Source: JBDFMH01 sp047238125 (GTDB taxonomy: Bacteria; Pseudomonadota; Alphaproteobacteria; Sphingomonadales; Sphingomonadaceae). From it: a DNA stretch of 64,000 nucleotides. Location of the stretch: the NCBI RefSeq assembly GCF_047238125.1, contig NZ_JBDFMH010000001.1:558001-622000 (forward strand), read 5' to 3'. Shown piece by piece: positions 18,493 through 27,224 of the stretch. The stretch's first letter is position 1. Every line of letters starts with the position of its first letter. Under the pieces are notes generated by a model. The model was not told the DNA's origin. It did no database searches and saw nothing but the letters and a program-made list of their open reading frames with translations. Made by a program: the position numbers and the translations under genes.

Positions 18493-20145
18493 TTTCAGTT
18501 CAAAACCACGAACGCCTAGCACCGCCGCCTCTACGCCAGAGGCGGCGGTGAGGGTGCGAAGCAGTTCGCTGCGTAGGCCGCGAATGCGAACCTCCGTCTT
18601 GCTGACCACTTCGACCCGCTGGGCGACGGCCCGGACATGATCGCGGGCGAATGAGCCGTCGCCCTGGCGCAGCTTCCTGCGCGCCGCCATTGCAAAGGCC
18701 CGCAGGCTTTCGGGCGTGATGGCCGGGCCGATCTTCTCGATATGCGTCACCGCCCGCTCGGCGTCGCCCCTGGCCTGGTCGCGCGTGGCCGTCAGCTCCG
18801 CGATTCGATCTTTGAGCGACAGATCGCTCACATCGATCACGCCATTCTCGATCGCGTCATAAAGCCGCTTGAGCTTCGCTTCGGCCTCGGTCGCGCGGCG
18901 CTCCAGATCGGCAACATGGAGCCGTCGCTGCTCCACCCATTCGTCGCGGCGTTCGAGGATCTGATCCATCATCTCCTCAAGCCGCTTCGGATCGAGCAGC
19001 CGCCATTCCAGATGCCCGACCACGGCTTCGTTCAGCCGATCCATCGGAACCGTTATGCCGGGGCAACCCTTCGCGCCCTGCCGCGCCTTCGTGGAGCAGG
19101 TGTAATAGCGATATTCGCGGCCGACGCTGCTGGTGCCGGTGCGCAGCGTCATGGCCCCGCCACAGCACGCGCAGAAGCAGATGCCCGTGAGCAGCGTTGG
19201 GCCGCCCACGGCCATCGGCGGCATCATCTTCGGGCTGCGAGCCTTAAGCGACCGCTGCACGGCCTCGAACTCCGCTTCCGAGACGATGGCGGGCACTTCC
19301 ATGATGGCGTGCTCGCTCTCGGGCTTGGGCGCCTTGGTGCGATAGTCGCGGTAGTTGAACTTGTGCTGTCCGATATAGGTCGTGCGGGTGAGCACCTGAT
19401 GCACGGCCCCAAGGCCCCAACGACCGCCGTCGCGGGTGCGGATATTGTTGTCGTTGAGCCAGGTCGCGATGGCCTTGAGGCCCATCGGTCCATTGTCATC
19501 GACGCCGTTCAGGGCCATCCGGTAGATGCGTCGCACCGTCTCGGCCTGGATCGGGTCGATCTCCAGCTTCTTCTTGACCTTCGCTCCGCGGTGCCCGGCC
19601 TCGATGATCCGATAGCCGATCGGCGGACGCGCTCCGTTCCAGAAGCCCTGGCGCGCGTTCTCTTTCATGGACCGCAGCGTATGCTTGCCATTCTCCTTCG
19701 ACTGATATTCGTCGAACAGGGTCATGATCTGGCGCATCATCACGCTCATCGGGTCGTCGCCTAAATCCTGCGTGATCGAGATCAGCCGCACGCCGTTTTT
19801 CGCCAGCTTGCGGACGTAGAACTCGAACTGGAACTGGTCGCGGAAGAAGCGCGAGAAGCTGTGGACGAGGATTACGTTGAACGGCGACGGCTTCTGCATC
19901 GCCGCGTCGATCATCGCCTGGAAAGCGGGGCGTCGGTCATCCGTCGCGGTATTGCCGGGCTCGACGAACTCGGCCGCGACCTCCCAGCCGCGCGACAGGC
20001 AATAGCCTTCGATCTGCCGGCGCTGGTCGGGGATCGACAGGTCGCTCTCGGCCTGGCGGCCGGTGGAGACGCGCAGATAGAGCGCGGCGCGGGCCATCGC
20101 CATGACCGGCGGGGTGTCCTCGACGCGAAGGGCTGCGTCTGTCAT
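18448..20145 (-). CDS. Large serine recombinase (site-specific recombinase)
   Basis: A 565-aa DNA recombinase, probably the integrase/excisionase-dependent recombinase of the element. The resolvase domain has ALYLRVSTGRQAES with catalytic Ser27 and VHSFSRFFRD. A recombinase domain follows (RPPIGYRII, then the HQVLTRTTYIGQ region), then a zinc ribbon (CFCACCGG with a later Cys pair), a coiled coil (LERRATEAEAKLKRLYDAIE) and a C-terminal tail encoded by the tRNA. GAGGAGG lies 8 bases before the ATG at 20145. It is last in a run with prlF, yhaV and a small gene. Confidence 0.93.
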   Translation of the reverse strand: MTDAALRVEDTPPVMAMARAALYLRVSTGRQAESDLSIPDQRRQIEGYCLSRGWEVAAEFVEPGNTATDDRRPAFQAMIDAAMQKPSPFNVILVHSFSRFFRDQFQFEFYVRKLAKNGVRLISITQDLGDDPMSVMMRQIMTLFDEYQSKENGKHTLRSMKENARQGFWNGARPPIGYRIIEAGHRGAKVKKKLEIDPIQAETVRRIYRMALNGVDDNGPMGLKAIATWLNDNNIRTRDGGRWGLGAVHQVLTRTTYIGQHKFNYRDYRTKAPKPESEHAIMEVPAIVSEAEFEAVQRSLKARSPKMMPPMAVGGPTLLTGICFCACCGGAMTLRTGTSSVGREYRYYTCSTKARQGAKGCPGITVPMDRLNEAVVGHLEWRLLDPKRLEEMMDQILERRDEWVEQRRLHVADLERRATEAEAKLKRLYDAIENGVIDVSDLSLKDRIAELTATRDQARGDAERAVTHIEKIGPAITPESLRAFAMAARRKLRQGDGSFARDHVRAVAQRVEVVSKTEVRIRGLRSELLRTLTAASGVEAAVLGVRGFELKWRARNDSNVRPSDS

Positions 20146-20163
20146 GGCATGAACCTCCTCATC

Positions 20164-20412
20164 TCACGGCAAGGGTCCGAACAGGTCGTCCAGCTCCTTG
20201 CGCAAATGGCCTTCGATGACGCGCAACTCGGCGTCGCCGATCGGAACCCGTTCGGGCCAATCGTCCGTGACAATGATCGGCCCGTTTTCTTTAATGCCGC
20301 GTGCGCGGGACGGCGCCCGCTTCGCTGGCGCCTGCATATAGTCGTGCAGGTCGTCGAGACCGTCCGACCAGCCGCGCGGCACGCGACGACGACGTTTGCG
20401 AGACAGGGCCAT
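20164..20412 (-). CDS. Small conserved protein between yhaV and the recombinase
   Basis: An 82-aa product with a very basic N-terminus (MALSRKRRRRVPRGW) and an acidic C-terminal half (VTDDWPERVPIGDAELRVIE). Not recognised. The position 18 bases before the recombinase start suggests cotranscription, so it may be a recombinase accessory or DNA-binding factor; that is inference. Longer in-frame starts would overlap yhaV and give low-complexity leader sequence. Confidence 0.55.
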   Translation of the reverse strand: MALSRKRRRRVPRGWSDGLDDLHDYMQAPAKRAPSRARGIKENGPIIVTDDWPERVPIGDAELRVIEGHLRKELDDLFGPLP

Positions 20413-20479
20413 GCGCCGACGCTGATGCCCGGCTGCGCCGGGTGCAAATGGTTCGGCTGGGCGTAGCGCAGATAGGGGC

Positions 20480-20971
20480 TCATGGCGGCTCTGGCGAGGC
20501 CGCCGCCAAGCGCTCCCGTGTTTCCGACTCGCTCGCAGCCGCCAACAACGCCGCCCAATTGTCGGGCGGATTGCCCTTGTCGAGCATCTTGCGGAACACC
20601 GCATAGGCGTCCGACTTCGACCCATAGGTGCGCAGCGTGTTCTCGTCGTTCACCCAGGCGAACACGATAACCTTGGCGCTGGTGCTGTAGCGGAAGAACA
20701 GCCGGAACCGGCCGCCGCCGAACTTCGCCCGGAACCAGTGCTTGCGGTCGTCGCCCAACGTGCCGCCCTGCCGATAGTCCGGGCGCGTGGGGTCTTGGGG
20801 AATTGTCTCGAATACGAGCTGACGCAGCGCTTCCAGCAGCTTCGCATTGGCCGACTTGCGCCAGCCACGCGGGTCTTTCTCCCGCAGACGCGCAACGGCC
20901 GCCCCCAGCTTCTCGAACTGATCGAGAAACAAAGGGTGGGCAATAAGCAGCCACCCGTTGACGACCATCAT
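20480..20971 (-). CDS. yhaV: YhaV-family type II toxin
   Basis: A 163-aa ribonuclease toxin of the RelE-like fold. The sequence follows the YhaV pattern: GWLLIAHPLFLDQFEKL, ATIPQDPT-like FETIPQDPTRPDYRQG, HWFRAKFGGGRFRLFFRYS, and VFAWVNDENTLRTYGSKSDAYAVF. It starts in a TGATG overlap with the antitoxin gene, the usual layout. The extra C-terminal ~20 residues are not family-typical. Confidence 0.9.
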   Translation of the reverse strand: MMVVNGWLLIAHPLFLDQFEKLGAAVARLREKDPRGWRKSANAKLLEALRQLVFETIPQDPTRPDYRQGGTLGDDRKHWFRAKFGGGRFRLFFRYSTSAKVIVFAWVNDENTLRTYGSKSDAYAVFRKMLDKGNPPDNWAALLAAASESETRERLAAASPEPP

Positions 20972-21297
20972 CAGAGATCGACATCGCCGTCGATCGGCGC
21001 ATCGAGATCGACCTTAACGCCCTCGGTCAGCGCCGCGATACGCTTGGCGAGCGCGGGTGACAGCCCGGTCAGCGCCTCGGGCCGGCGTTTGATGTCCTCG
21101 GCCAGAAACGTCAGAAAGCTATCGATCGCCGGATCGTCATGCTCGGCATCGGCGCGATGCACCGACACCCCATGCTCATCGACGCGAAAGGCGATTTTGC
21201 CGCCGTAATCGACGCCGAGTGCCTGGCGGACCGACTTCGGAATGGTGGTCTGACCCTTGGCGGTGATGGTGCTGATTTCTTCGAGCAACGCGGGCAT
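20971..21297 (-). CDS. prlF: PrlF-family antitoxin
   Basis: A 108-aa antitoxin with an AbrB-like swapped-hairpin DNA-binding N-terminus (STITAKGQTTIPKSVRQALG) and an acidic C-terminal half that should bind YhaV. It normally represses its own promoter alone or with the toxin. AAGGAG sits 7 bases before the ATG, and a strong promoter lies directly upstream. Confidence 0.92.
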   Translation of the reverse strand: MPALLEEISTITAKGQTTIPKSVRQALGVDYGGKIAFRVDEHGVSVHRADAEHDDPAIDSFLTFLAEDIKRRPEALTGLSPALAKRIAALTEGVKVDLDAPIDGDVDL

Positions 21298-21319
21298 GGC
21301 TAATCTCCTTCACCCGCAG

Positions 21320-21348
21320 AATGTAAGGAAATCGCATTACTTTGTCAA
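21320..21348 (-). promoter_or_regulatory. prlF: Sigma70-type promoter of prlF-yhaV, with overlapping operator-like repeat
   Basis: On the minus strand TTGACA (21343-21348) and TACATT (21320-21325) are separated by exactly 17 bases, close to consensus. The spacer carries GTAA...TTAC arms, which could be the antitoxin operator. Confidence 0.75.
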
Positions 21349-21557
21349 GGTGGGGCCTTTCGCTGGCATCACACCATTCTTGGCATCACATCCCGGTGAA
21401 TCAGTCCGATAGAAGAAGAATCTGCCCGGGTTCTCCTCGTTGGACTTGCCCAAGGTCCGGTACAACATATGGCGAAACCTATTTTCTTCCGGCAGTGTTG
21501 CGTGCGGGGCTTCACTATTACAACCGCTGCGAGTCGCGGGGCGGAAACGGGGGCGGG

Positions 21558-23516
21558 ATGATTCTCACTGACAATGAGACAAAGGTCGATCTCCTCAACA
21601 ACGAGGCGATCGCCAAGACCATCATCGAGCTGCTGCGCGAAAAGCCTGAACGCGCCGTAACGATCGGGGTTCATGGTGATTGGGGTGCGGGAAAGTCCAG
21701 CATCCTGGAGATGATCGAGAACGGCCTCAGTTCTGATGAGGACGTGCTCTGCATCAAGTTCAACGGCTGGCGCTTCCAAGGATTCGAAGACGCCAAGATC
21801 GCGCTGATCGAGGGCATCGTCACCGGGCTTGTCGAAAAACGTCCATTGCTCACCCAGGCCGGCGTGGCCGTGAAAGACATCTTTCGGCGAATCGATTGGC
21901 TCAAGATCGCGCGGCATGGGGGCGGTCTCGCTTTCACCGCGTTCACCGGCATCCCCACAGCCGATCAGATCGGCGCGGTTGTCGGCACCTTAAAGGGCAT
22001 CTTCTCCGATCCCTCGAAACTCGCCACGCAGGAGAATTATGACAAGGCCATCGACGGTGTGCAGGGGCTCCTGAAACCGGGAGAGTCGAAGAATGTCCCC
22101 GAAGAGATCGAGGCGTTTCGGAAAGCCTTTGACGACCTGCTCAAGCAGGCGGGCGTCAAGCAACTGATCGTCCTCATCGACGATCTCGACCGCTGCCTGC
22201 CGGACACGGCGATTGAAACCCTCGAAGCCGTCCGCCTGTTCGTATTCACCGCCCGCACCGCGTTCATCGTCGCGGCCGACGAGGCGATGATCGAATATTC
22301 TGTGCGCAAGCATTTCCCCGAGCTGCCGGACACGACTGGCCCCCGCGACTATGCGCGCAACTATCTCGAAAAGCTGATCCAGATACCGTTTCGGATTCCG
22401 GCTTTGGGCGAGACCGAAACCCGCATTTACGTCACCCTGTTGCTCATCGGCGCCGAGCTTGGCGAGGACGATCCCGCTTACTCGGCGCTCATCATCGTCG
22501 CGCGTGAATTGCTCAAACGCCCTTGGCAAACGGCCGGGCTCGACGCGCAGACGGTTAAGACCGCCTTGGGCGACAAAGCCGGTCTGATCCAGAATGCGCT
22601 CACCTTGAGCGATCAGATCGGTCCGATCCTGGCTAGCGGCACTCAGGGCAATCCGCGGCAGATCAAGCGCTTCCTGAACACCTTGCTGCTCCGCCATCAA
22701 ACTGCGCTCGCTCGCGGCTTTGGAGAAGAGGTGAAGCTGCCCGTCCTTGCGAAACTTATGCTAGCCGAACGGTTCCTCTCCAGATTGTTCGACCAGATCG
22801 CCAGCGCCGCCGCCCGCGATCCGGACGGCCGTTGCGTAGATTTGGTAGCGCTCGAAGCCGCCGCGTCGGAGGAGAAGCCAGCCGCCAAGACAAAGCGGAC
22901 CGGGCCGAAGATCAGTTCAGTGGATGACGCCAAGCCGACCGCCGTGCCGGATTCCAAGGACAGTGCCATCCTGACGGAATGGAAAGCGGCCGACGCGATA
23001 CGGGCCTGGGCGCGGCTGTCACCGGCCTTGGCCGAAGTCGATCTGCGCCCCTATCTGTTCGTGACCAAGGATCGGAAGGACTACTTCGGCGCGGCCTCTG
23101 TCCTCGGGCGTCTGGCGGCGGTGGTCGAAAAGCTGCTTGGCCCGAAACTTGCGGTCCAGGCGTTCGAAGGTGAACTCAAGCAGCTCGTTCCGGCCGAGGC
23201 CGCGCAGGTCTTCGAGGAACTGCGCGGTCGCGTCATGGGCGGAGACGCTTTCGATACGGCGCCTCCCGGCATCGACGGGCTCGCCGTGCTGGTTCGCGCG
23301 CACCCGACACTGCAAGCCAATCTTCTCGACCTGCTCGAAGCCTTGCCGGCCGACCGGTGCGGGCCGTGGCCCGCATCCGGCTGGGAGGGCATCATCAAGG
23401 ATTCCGACGCCGTAGCTCGATTCGAAAAGCTCCTCCAAGGGTGGTCGACGTCCCAGTCGTCGTTCCTGAAGACGACAGCGAGCGCCGCGCTGCGCACGCG
23501 GAAAGGTGGGCGCTGA
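21558..23516 (+). CDS. qatA: QatA: KAP-family P-loop ATPase of the Qat anti-phage system
   Basis: A 652-aa KAP NTPase. Walker A is GDWGAGKSS (40-48) and Walker B is LIVLIDDLDRCLPD (about 204-217). No membrane helices of the animal KAP type are evident. It is the first gene of qatABCD, a system known to protect bacteria from phage, in which all four genes are needed. The start at 21558 was chosen because the family begins close to LTDNETKVDLLNNEAIAKTI and a G-rich site precedes it; the upstream in-frame stretch to 21342 is not protein-like. Its stop overlaps qatB (TGATG). Confidence 0.9.
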   Translation: MILTDNETKVDLLNNEAIAKTIIELLREKPERAVTIGVHGDWGAGKSSILEMIENGLSSDEDVLCIKFNGWRFQGFEDAKIALIEGIVTGLVEKRPLLTQAGVAVKDIFRRIDWLKIARHGGGLAFTAFTGIPTADQIGAVVGTLKGIFSDPSKLATQENYDKAIDGVQGLLKPGESKNVPEEIEAFRKAFDDLLKQAGVKQLIVLIDDLDRCLPDTAIETLEAVRLFVFTARTAFIVAADEAMIEYSVRKHFPELPDTTGPRDYARNYLEKLIQIPFRIPALGETETRIYVTLLLIGAELGEDDPAYSALIIVARELLKRPWQTAGLDAQTVKTALGDKAGLIQNALTLSDQIGPILASGTQGNPRQIKRFLNTLLLRHQTALARGFGEEVKLPVLAKLMLAERFLSRLFDQIASAAARDPDGRCVDLVALEAAASEEKPAAKTKRTGPKISSVDDAKPTAVPDSKDSAILTEWKAADAIRAWARLSPALAEVDLRPYLFVTKDRKDYFGAASVLGRLAAVVEKLLGPKLAVQAFEGELKQLVPAEAAQVFEELRGRVMGGDAFDTAPPGIDGLAVLVRAHPTLQANLLDLLEALPADRCGPWPASGWEGIIKDSDAVARFEKLLQGWSTSQSSFLKTTASAALRTRKGGR

Positions 23517-24400
23517 TGGGCACGTCGAACGCCTATGGGGGTGCCGGCGGCGGCACACCCCTCATTCCGAGTTGGCTACAGGGTGACGGTGACGGCGGGG
23601 CCGGCACGGGGGCAGGCGATGGCGACGGGGCACAACCCCTGTCATCTGATGGATCGCCTCCTGCAGTTCCGTCCGCGCCGGCGCCTCGGCCAACCGCGCC
23701 GGCAGGAGCATCGGATCGCTTCACGTCGGCCCGAAACAATTTCACGCGCTTCGTAAGCTCGGGCGGCAGCGACCGCAGGAGTCTCGGCCGCGCTGTCTCG
23801 CAATATGTGTCCAAATCGGCGGGCGGTTCGCGCCAGGCCGCGCAGCGCATGGGCTCATCGCGGGGCTCGGGCGCCGGGCTCGTCCGTTTCCTCAACGACG
23901 CCAGCGCCAATGGCGTTCGCGAAGCGCTGCGAACGCTCAACCTCGAAAGCCTCGCCGGGCGGCCGATCGAGGAGGTGTTCGCGGGACTCGCCGATTACAT
24001 CTGCCCCGAGGGCGGGTCGATCGACGAGGGCATCGCGCGAGACGCTTTTGTCGAGACGATCGCCGATCTCGCCGGTGCGGGCATCGCCGACATCGACGCG
24101 CTGACGCCCGGCCAAATCCAGACCGTCTTCGAACTATACGCGACCCACGCGATCGAGGCGCGCATCTGCAACGACATCGGCACCAAGGTCGTCACCTTGC
24201 CGGCCGACCCACGCGCGGCCGAGAGGGTTCAAGCGCAACTGCGTGATTTCATCCAGCGCGGAGTCAGCGACGCCATCAACGCCGCGGGCGTCAACATCCA
24301 GTCGCTGACCCCTGATGCGGTGATGGGCTTCGTGACCAACGTCTATCAATCCGCTTTCGACGTGTTGCAGACGATGGGCGATGGGGAGGCAGCAAAATGA
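23516..24400 (+). CDS. qatB: QatB of the Qat anti-phage system
   Basis: A 294-aa protein of unknown biochemical role that always accompanies qatA, qatC and qatD. The first ~75 residues are Gly/Pro/Ala-rich and probably disordered (MGTSNAYGGAGGG start). The rest is helical, with FTSARNNFTRFVSSGG, SQYVSKSAGGSRQAAQRMG and an acidic C-terminal part. The opening MGTSNAYGG and the ARxNFTRF motif fit QatB proteins. It overlaps qatA by one base and qatC by four (ATGA). Confidence 0.85.
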   Translation: MGTSNAYGGAGGGTPLIPSWLQGDGDGGAGTGAGDGDGAQPLSSDGSPPAVPSAPAPRPTAPAGASDRFTSARNNFTRFVSSGGSDRRSLGRAVSQYVSKSAGGSRQAAQRMGSSRGSGAGLVRFLNDASANGVREALRTLNLESLAGRPIEEVFAGLADYICPEGGSIDEGIARDAFVETIADLAGAGIADIDALTPGQIQTVFELYATHAIEARICNDIGTKVVTLPADPRAAERVQAQLRDFIQRGVSDAINAAGVNIQSLTPDAVMGFVTNVYQSAFDVLQTMGDGEAAK

Positions 24401-25746
24401 GGCGTCACGTCATCATCGGTCGTTTCGGCGAGGACGATAAGACCCGCGTCCCCAAGGCGCGCGACGAGGTTGCATCGACCTTGCAGTTGGTGGCGGGCAA
24501 GCGTCTCGATCACGGGATCGGTCGCGCATTGGCCGACCTCAAGGCGCTGCACCTGACCCCCAGCGAAATCGGCGCGGACATGCTCGTGGTCGCGGCGCAT
24601 GTTCACGCAGCGGATACCCGCATCTCCCGTTCGACGCAATCACAGGATTCCTGGACGCGCGAGATTCGGCTGGTCGTTCCCGTAAGCGATCCGGTGCGAT
24701 GGACAGCTGCCGCGCCCATTCTGGTCCGCGCCTTGAACTTCCTGACCGGCGACAGGTGGGATGTCGGATTCCGCAAACGGGCCAAGGGCTATGCGAAGCT
24801 GGTTCCCGCCGCGGCACCCACCCTTATTCCCGTCCCGTTCGATGGTGTGAGTCTGTTCTCCGGCGGCCTGGATAGTCTGATCGGCGCGATCGACAGCTTG
24901 AATGCGGGCGAGACGCCGCTCCTAGTCAGCCATGCGGGCGAAGGGCTGGTGAGCAAGTCGCAGGAGCACTGCTTCGAAGGGTTGAAAGCCGCTTACAAAT
25001 CATCCGCATTCGATCGACTGCGGGTGTGGATGAGCTTCGATAGCGGGCTGGTAGAGGATGTCGGATCGGAGGACACCACGCGCGGCCGCTCGTTCCTATT
25101 CTTCTCACTGGGCGTCGCCGCCGGGACCGCGCTCGACCGCGACTTCGTGCTCAAGGTTCCGGAAAACGGCTTAATCGCGCTCAACGTGCCGCTTGATCGG
25201 CTTCGGCTCGGCGCGCTCAGCACTCGGACGACGCATCCTTTCTACATGGCCCGGTGGAACGATTTGCTCAGTGCGCTCGGCGTCGAAGGGAAGGTCGAGA
25301 ATCACTATTGGGACAAGACCAAGGGGGAGATGGTCGCCCAATGCGCCAATCCGGCCCTGTTAAAGCAGCTCGCCCCGCTGTCGCTATCATGTTCGTCACC
25401 AACGAAGGGGCGCTGGACCAAGAAGCCGCAGGGGCACTGTGGATACTGCCTGCCATGTCTCATTCGGCGGGCTTCTCTGCGAGGCAAGGATTCGACAGTT
25501 TATGGTGTTCCCGACCTGAAGGCCGACACATTGGACACCAGGCAGGCCGAAGGTCAGCAGGTCCGATCCTTCCAGATCGCAATCGCGCGGCTATCAAAGC
25601 GCCCGGAACTCGCAAAGGCCCTCATCCACAAGCCGGGGCCGCTCTATGATGATCCATCACGCCACGATGACCTGGCCGATGTCTATCGCCGGGGATTGAA
25701 GGAGGTTGGGCGCTTGCTGACTGGCGTTCGCGCCGCACCGTCGTAA
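24397..25746 (+). CDS. qatC: QatC: QueC-like enzyme of the Qat anti-phage system
   Basis: A 449-aa relative of QueC, the 7-cyano-7-deazaguanine synthase. The PP-loop ATP site SGGLDS is at about 155-160, and a zinc-binding CGYCLPC lies near residue 348. It presumably acts on a 7-deazaguanine-like or related group, perhaps modifying DNA or a protein; this is still inference for the family. The gene overlaps qatB (ATGA) and is followed after eight bases by qatD. Confidence 0.9.
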   Translation: MRRHVIIGRFGEDDKTRVPKARDEVASTLQLVAGKRLDHGIGRALADLKALHLTPSEIGADMLVVAAHVHAADTRISRSTQSQDSWTREIRLVVPVSDPVRWTAAAPILVRALNFLTGDRWDVGFRKRAKGYAKLVPAAAPTLIPVPFDGVSLFSGGLDSLIGAIDSLNAGETPLLVSHAGEGLVSKSQEHCFEGLKAAYKSSAFDRLRVWMSFDSGLVEDVGSEDTTRGRSFLFFSLGVAAGTALDRDFVLKVPENGLIALNVPLDRLRLGALSTRTTHPFYMARWNDLLSALGVEGKVENHYWDKTKGEMVAQCANPALLKQLAPLSLSCSSPTKGRWTKKPQGHCGYCLPCLIRRASLRGKDSTVYGVPDLKADTLDTRQAEGQQVRSFQIAIARLSKRPELAKALIHKPGPLYDDPSRHDDLADVYRRGLKEVGRLLTGVRAAPS

Positions 25747-25754
25747 GAGGCCCC

Positions 25755-26507
25755 ATGCGATCGGGTCTCGTCGATTTTCATTGCCACCTCGATCTCTACC
25801 CCGACCACGCGGCCGCGGTGGAGCGTTGCGAGCGCGATGGCGTGTTCACCCTCACCGTGACCACTACGCCAAAGGCTTGGCCGCGGAACCATGAACTGGC
25901 GTCGGCCACCCGTCACGTCCGAGCGGCTCTCGGCCTGCATCCTCAACTGGTCGCCGAACGTGCTCATGAGATCGGGCTATGGGAGGAATTGCTGCCGCGC
26001 ACTCGCTATGTGGGCGAGGTCGGGCTGGACGCCGGCCCGCGGTTCTACAGGTCGTTTGAGACGCAAAAGGAGATTTTCGCTCGCGTGCTGACGCTGTGCG
26101 CGGCGGCGGGGAACAAGATCGTCACGACGCATAGCGTCCGCGCGACCAAGGCCGTCCTCGATATGATTGAGCAATACATGCCGCCCCCGCGTGGGCGCGT
26201 GGTGCTTCATTGGTTCACTGGTACAGCAGCGGAGGCCAAAAGAGCTCTCGATCTCGGCTGCTATTTTTCGGTGAACGCGGAGATGCTCACCAATGAAAAA
26301 CGCGCGGCGGTAACCAAGGCGCTCCCGTTGGATCGCGTTCTGACTGAAACGGATGGACCGTTCACTCAGACCGACGCCCGTCCGACCACGCCGAGCGATG
26401 TCTGGATCGCTGTGGAAGGCTTGGCGCGTCTGCACGGAATTCCGCCGGCCGATATATCCGCCACGATCATGCGGAATCTGAAAAGTTTGCTTGTAGAACA
26501 AGCATAG
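25755..26507 (+). CDS. qatD: QatD: TatD-family metal-dependent nuclease of the Qat system
   Basis: A 250-aa TatD-like DNase. Metal ligands are visible: HxH in DFHCHLD (His9, His11), Glu in YVGEVGLDAG, His in TTHSVRA and HWFTG, and the final Asp in TETDGPF (about 197-203). It is the last qat gene. Its end faces the convergent unknown operon, with only 52 bases between the stops. Confidence 0.9.
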   Translation: MRSGLVDFHCHLDLYPDHAAAVERCERDGVFTLTVTTTPKAWPRNHELASATRHVRAALGLHPQLVAERAHEIGLWEELLPRTRYVGEVGLDAGPRFYRSFETQKEIFARVLTLCAAAGNKIVTTHSVRATKAVLDMIEQYMPPPRGRVVLHWFTGTAAEAKRALDLGCYFSVNAEMLTNEKRAAVTKALPLDRVLTETDGPFTQTDARPTTPSDVWIAVEGLARLHGIPPADISATIMRNLKSLLVEQA

Positions 26508-26520
26508 ACGCCACCCATAG

Positions 26521-26541
26521 GACCGAGGCTCTATCTCCGCT
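26521..26541. repeat. 21-bp direct repeat flanking the unknown operon, left copy
   Basis: GACCGAGGCTCTATCTCCGCT, described by its match to 30151-30171: 19 of 21 bases agree, same orientation. The two copies bracket the six minus-strand genes. Confidence 0.55.
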
Positions 26542-26559
26542 GCCTGGGCACAGGTCGCC

Positions 26560-27105
26560 TCAGGTTTCGTTATCCTGCTCGCGCCGCAATTCTCTAATTC
26601 GCTCGATAACGGGGGAGCTGATCGTGGGGCGATTGATGTCCCGGAACAGCCGATTGACCTTGATGACACCTGAGTCCTCAAGGATCATCCGGCGTGTTTC
26701 TCTCCAATCCCGTCGGAATTGCGCGAGCCGCGCTTGCCGCTCGCTTTCTATCAGGTCGCGCAGGTCTTCCACGCCCATGAAAAGCGCGGTGCAATGGGCG
26801 CCCAGTTCCTCGTCTATATAGAGGACGCTGCGCGTTGTGTGTTCCGCGATCGGCATGATGGCTGCGGAGATCAGCTCGTGCCGCTCGGCCGCCGACAGTT
26901 CCGGATTGTCGATCACTTCGTTCGCGATCCGATGGCTCTCGAATAGGATATTTATAAGGGTGTCGTAGGCTTCGAGACGCTTGGCGAAGATCGCCGCTGC
27001 GAATTGTTCTGCTCTCTGCCGTCGCCTCAATAATTCTCCCAAGACGATGCCCAGAGGAACCCCCACGAGACCGATCAGGGCTCCGGTTAGTTGTGACCAG
27101 TCCAT
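26560..27105 (-). CDS. Unknown membrane-anchored protein (gene 6 of candidate defence operon)
   Basis: A 181-aa protein not recognised. One N-terminal membrane segment (LTGALIGLVGVPLGIVLGEL, about 5-24) is followed by RRRQR and a long helical cytoplasmic part rich in Glu and Arg, with LIESERQARLAQFRRDWRET. The topology resembles gene 2 of the same operon. The start at 27105 has a GGAGGGG ribosome site that lies inside the preceding small ORF. Last gene of the operon. Confidence 0.75.
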   Translation of the reverse strand: MDWSQLTGALIGLVGVPLGIVLGELLRRRQRAEQFAAAIFAKRLEAYDTLINILFESHRIANEVIDNPELSAAERHELISAAIMPIAEHTTRSVLYIDEELGAHCTALFMGVEDLRDLIESERQARLAQFRRDWRETRRMILEDSGVIKVNRLFRDINRPTISSPVIERIRELRREQDNET

Positions 27106-27224
27106 TGCCCCTCCAGAATGACAACACTGCCGCAGATGCGATCTAATTCCGCCAGCCACGCGCCCCGCTGTTGCCGGTCATAGATTGTGCGCGTGCATGG
27201 CGATTGCGGCGGCGCGTCGTTCAT
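27087..27224 (-). CDS. Small 45-aa ORF coupled to both neighbours (gene 5)
   Basis: Encodes a product starting MNDAPPQSPCTRTIYDRQQR. The start overlaps the stop of the HEPN-like gene (ATGA) and its end overlaps the start of the next gene by 19 bases, so it fills the junction without gaps. Could be a real small protein or only a device that carries ribosomes to gene 6. Composition alone does not decide. Confidence 0.4.
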   Translation of the reverse strand: MNDAPPQSPCTRTIYDRQQRGAWLAELDRICGSVVILEGQWTGHN

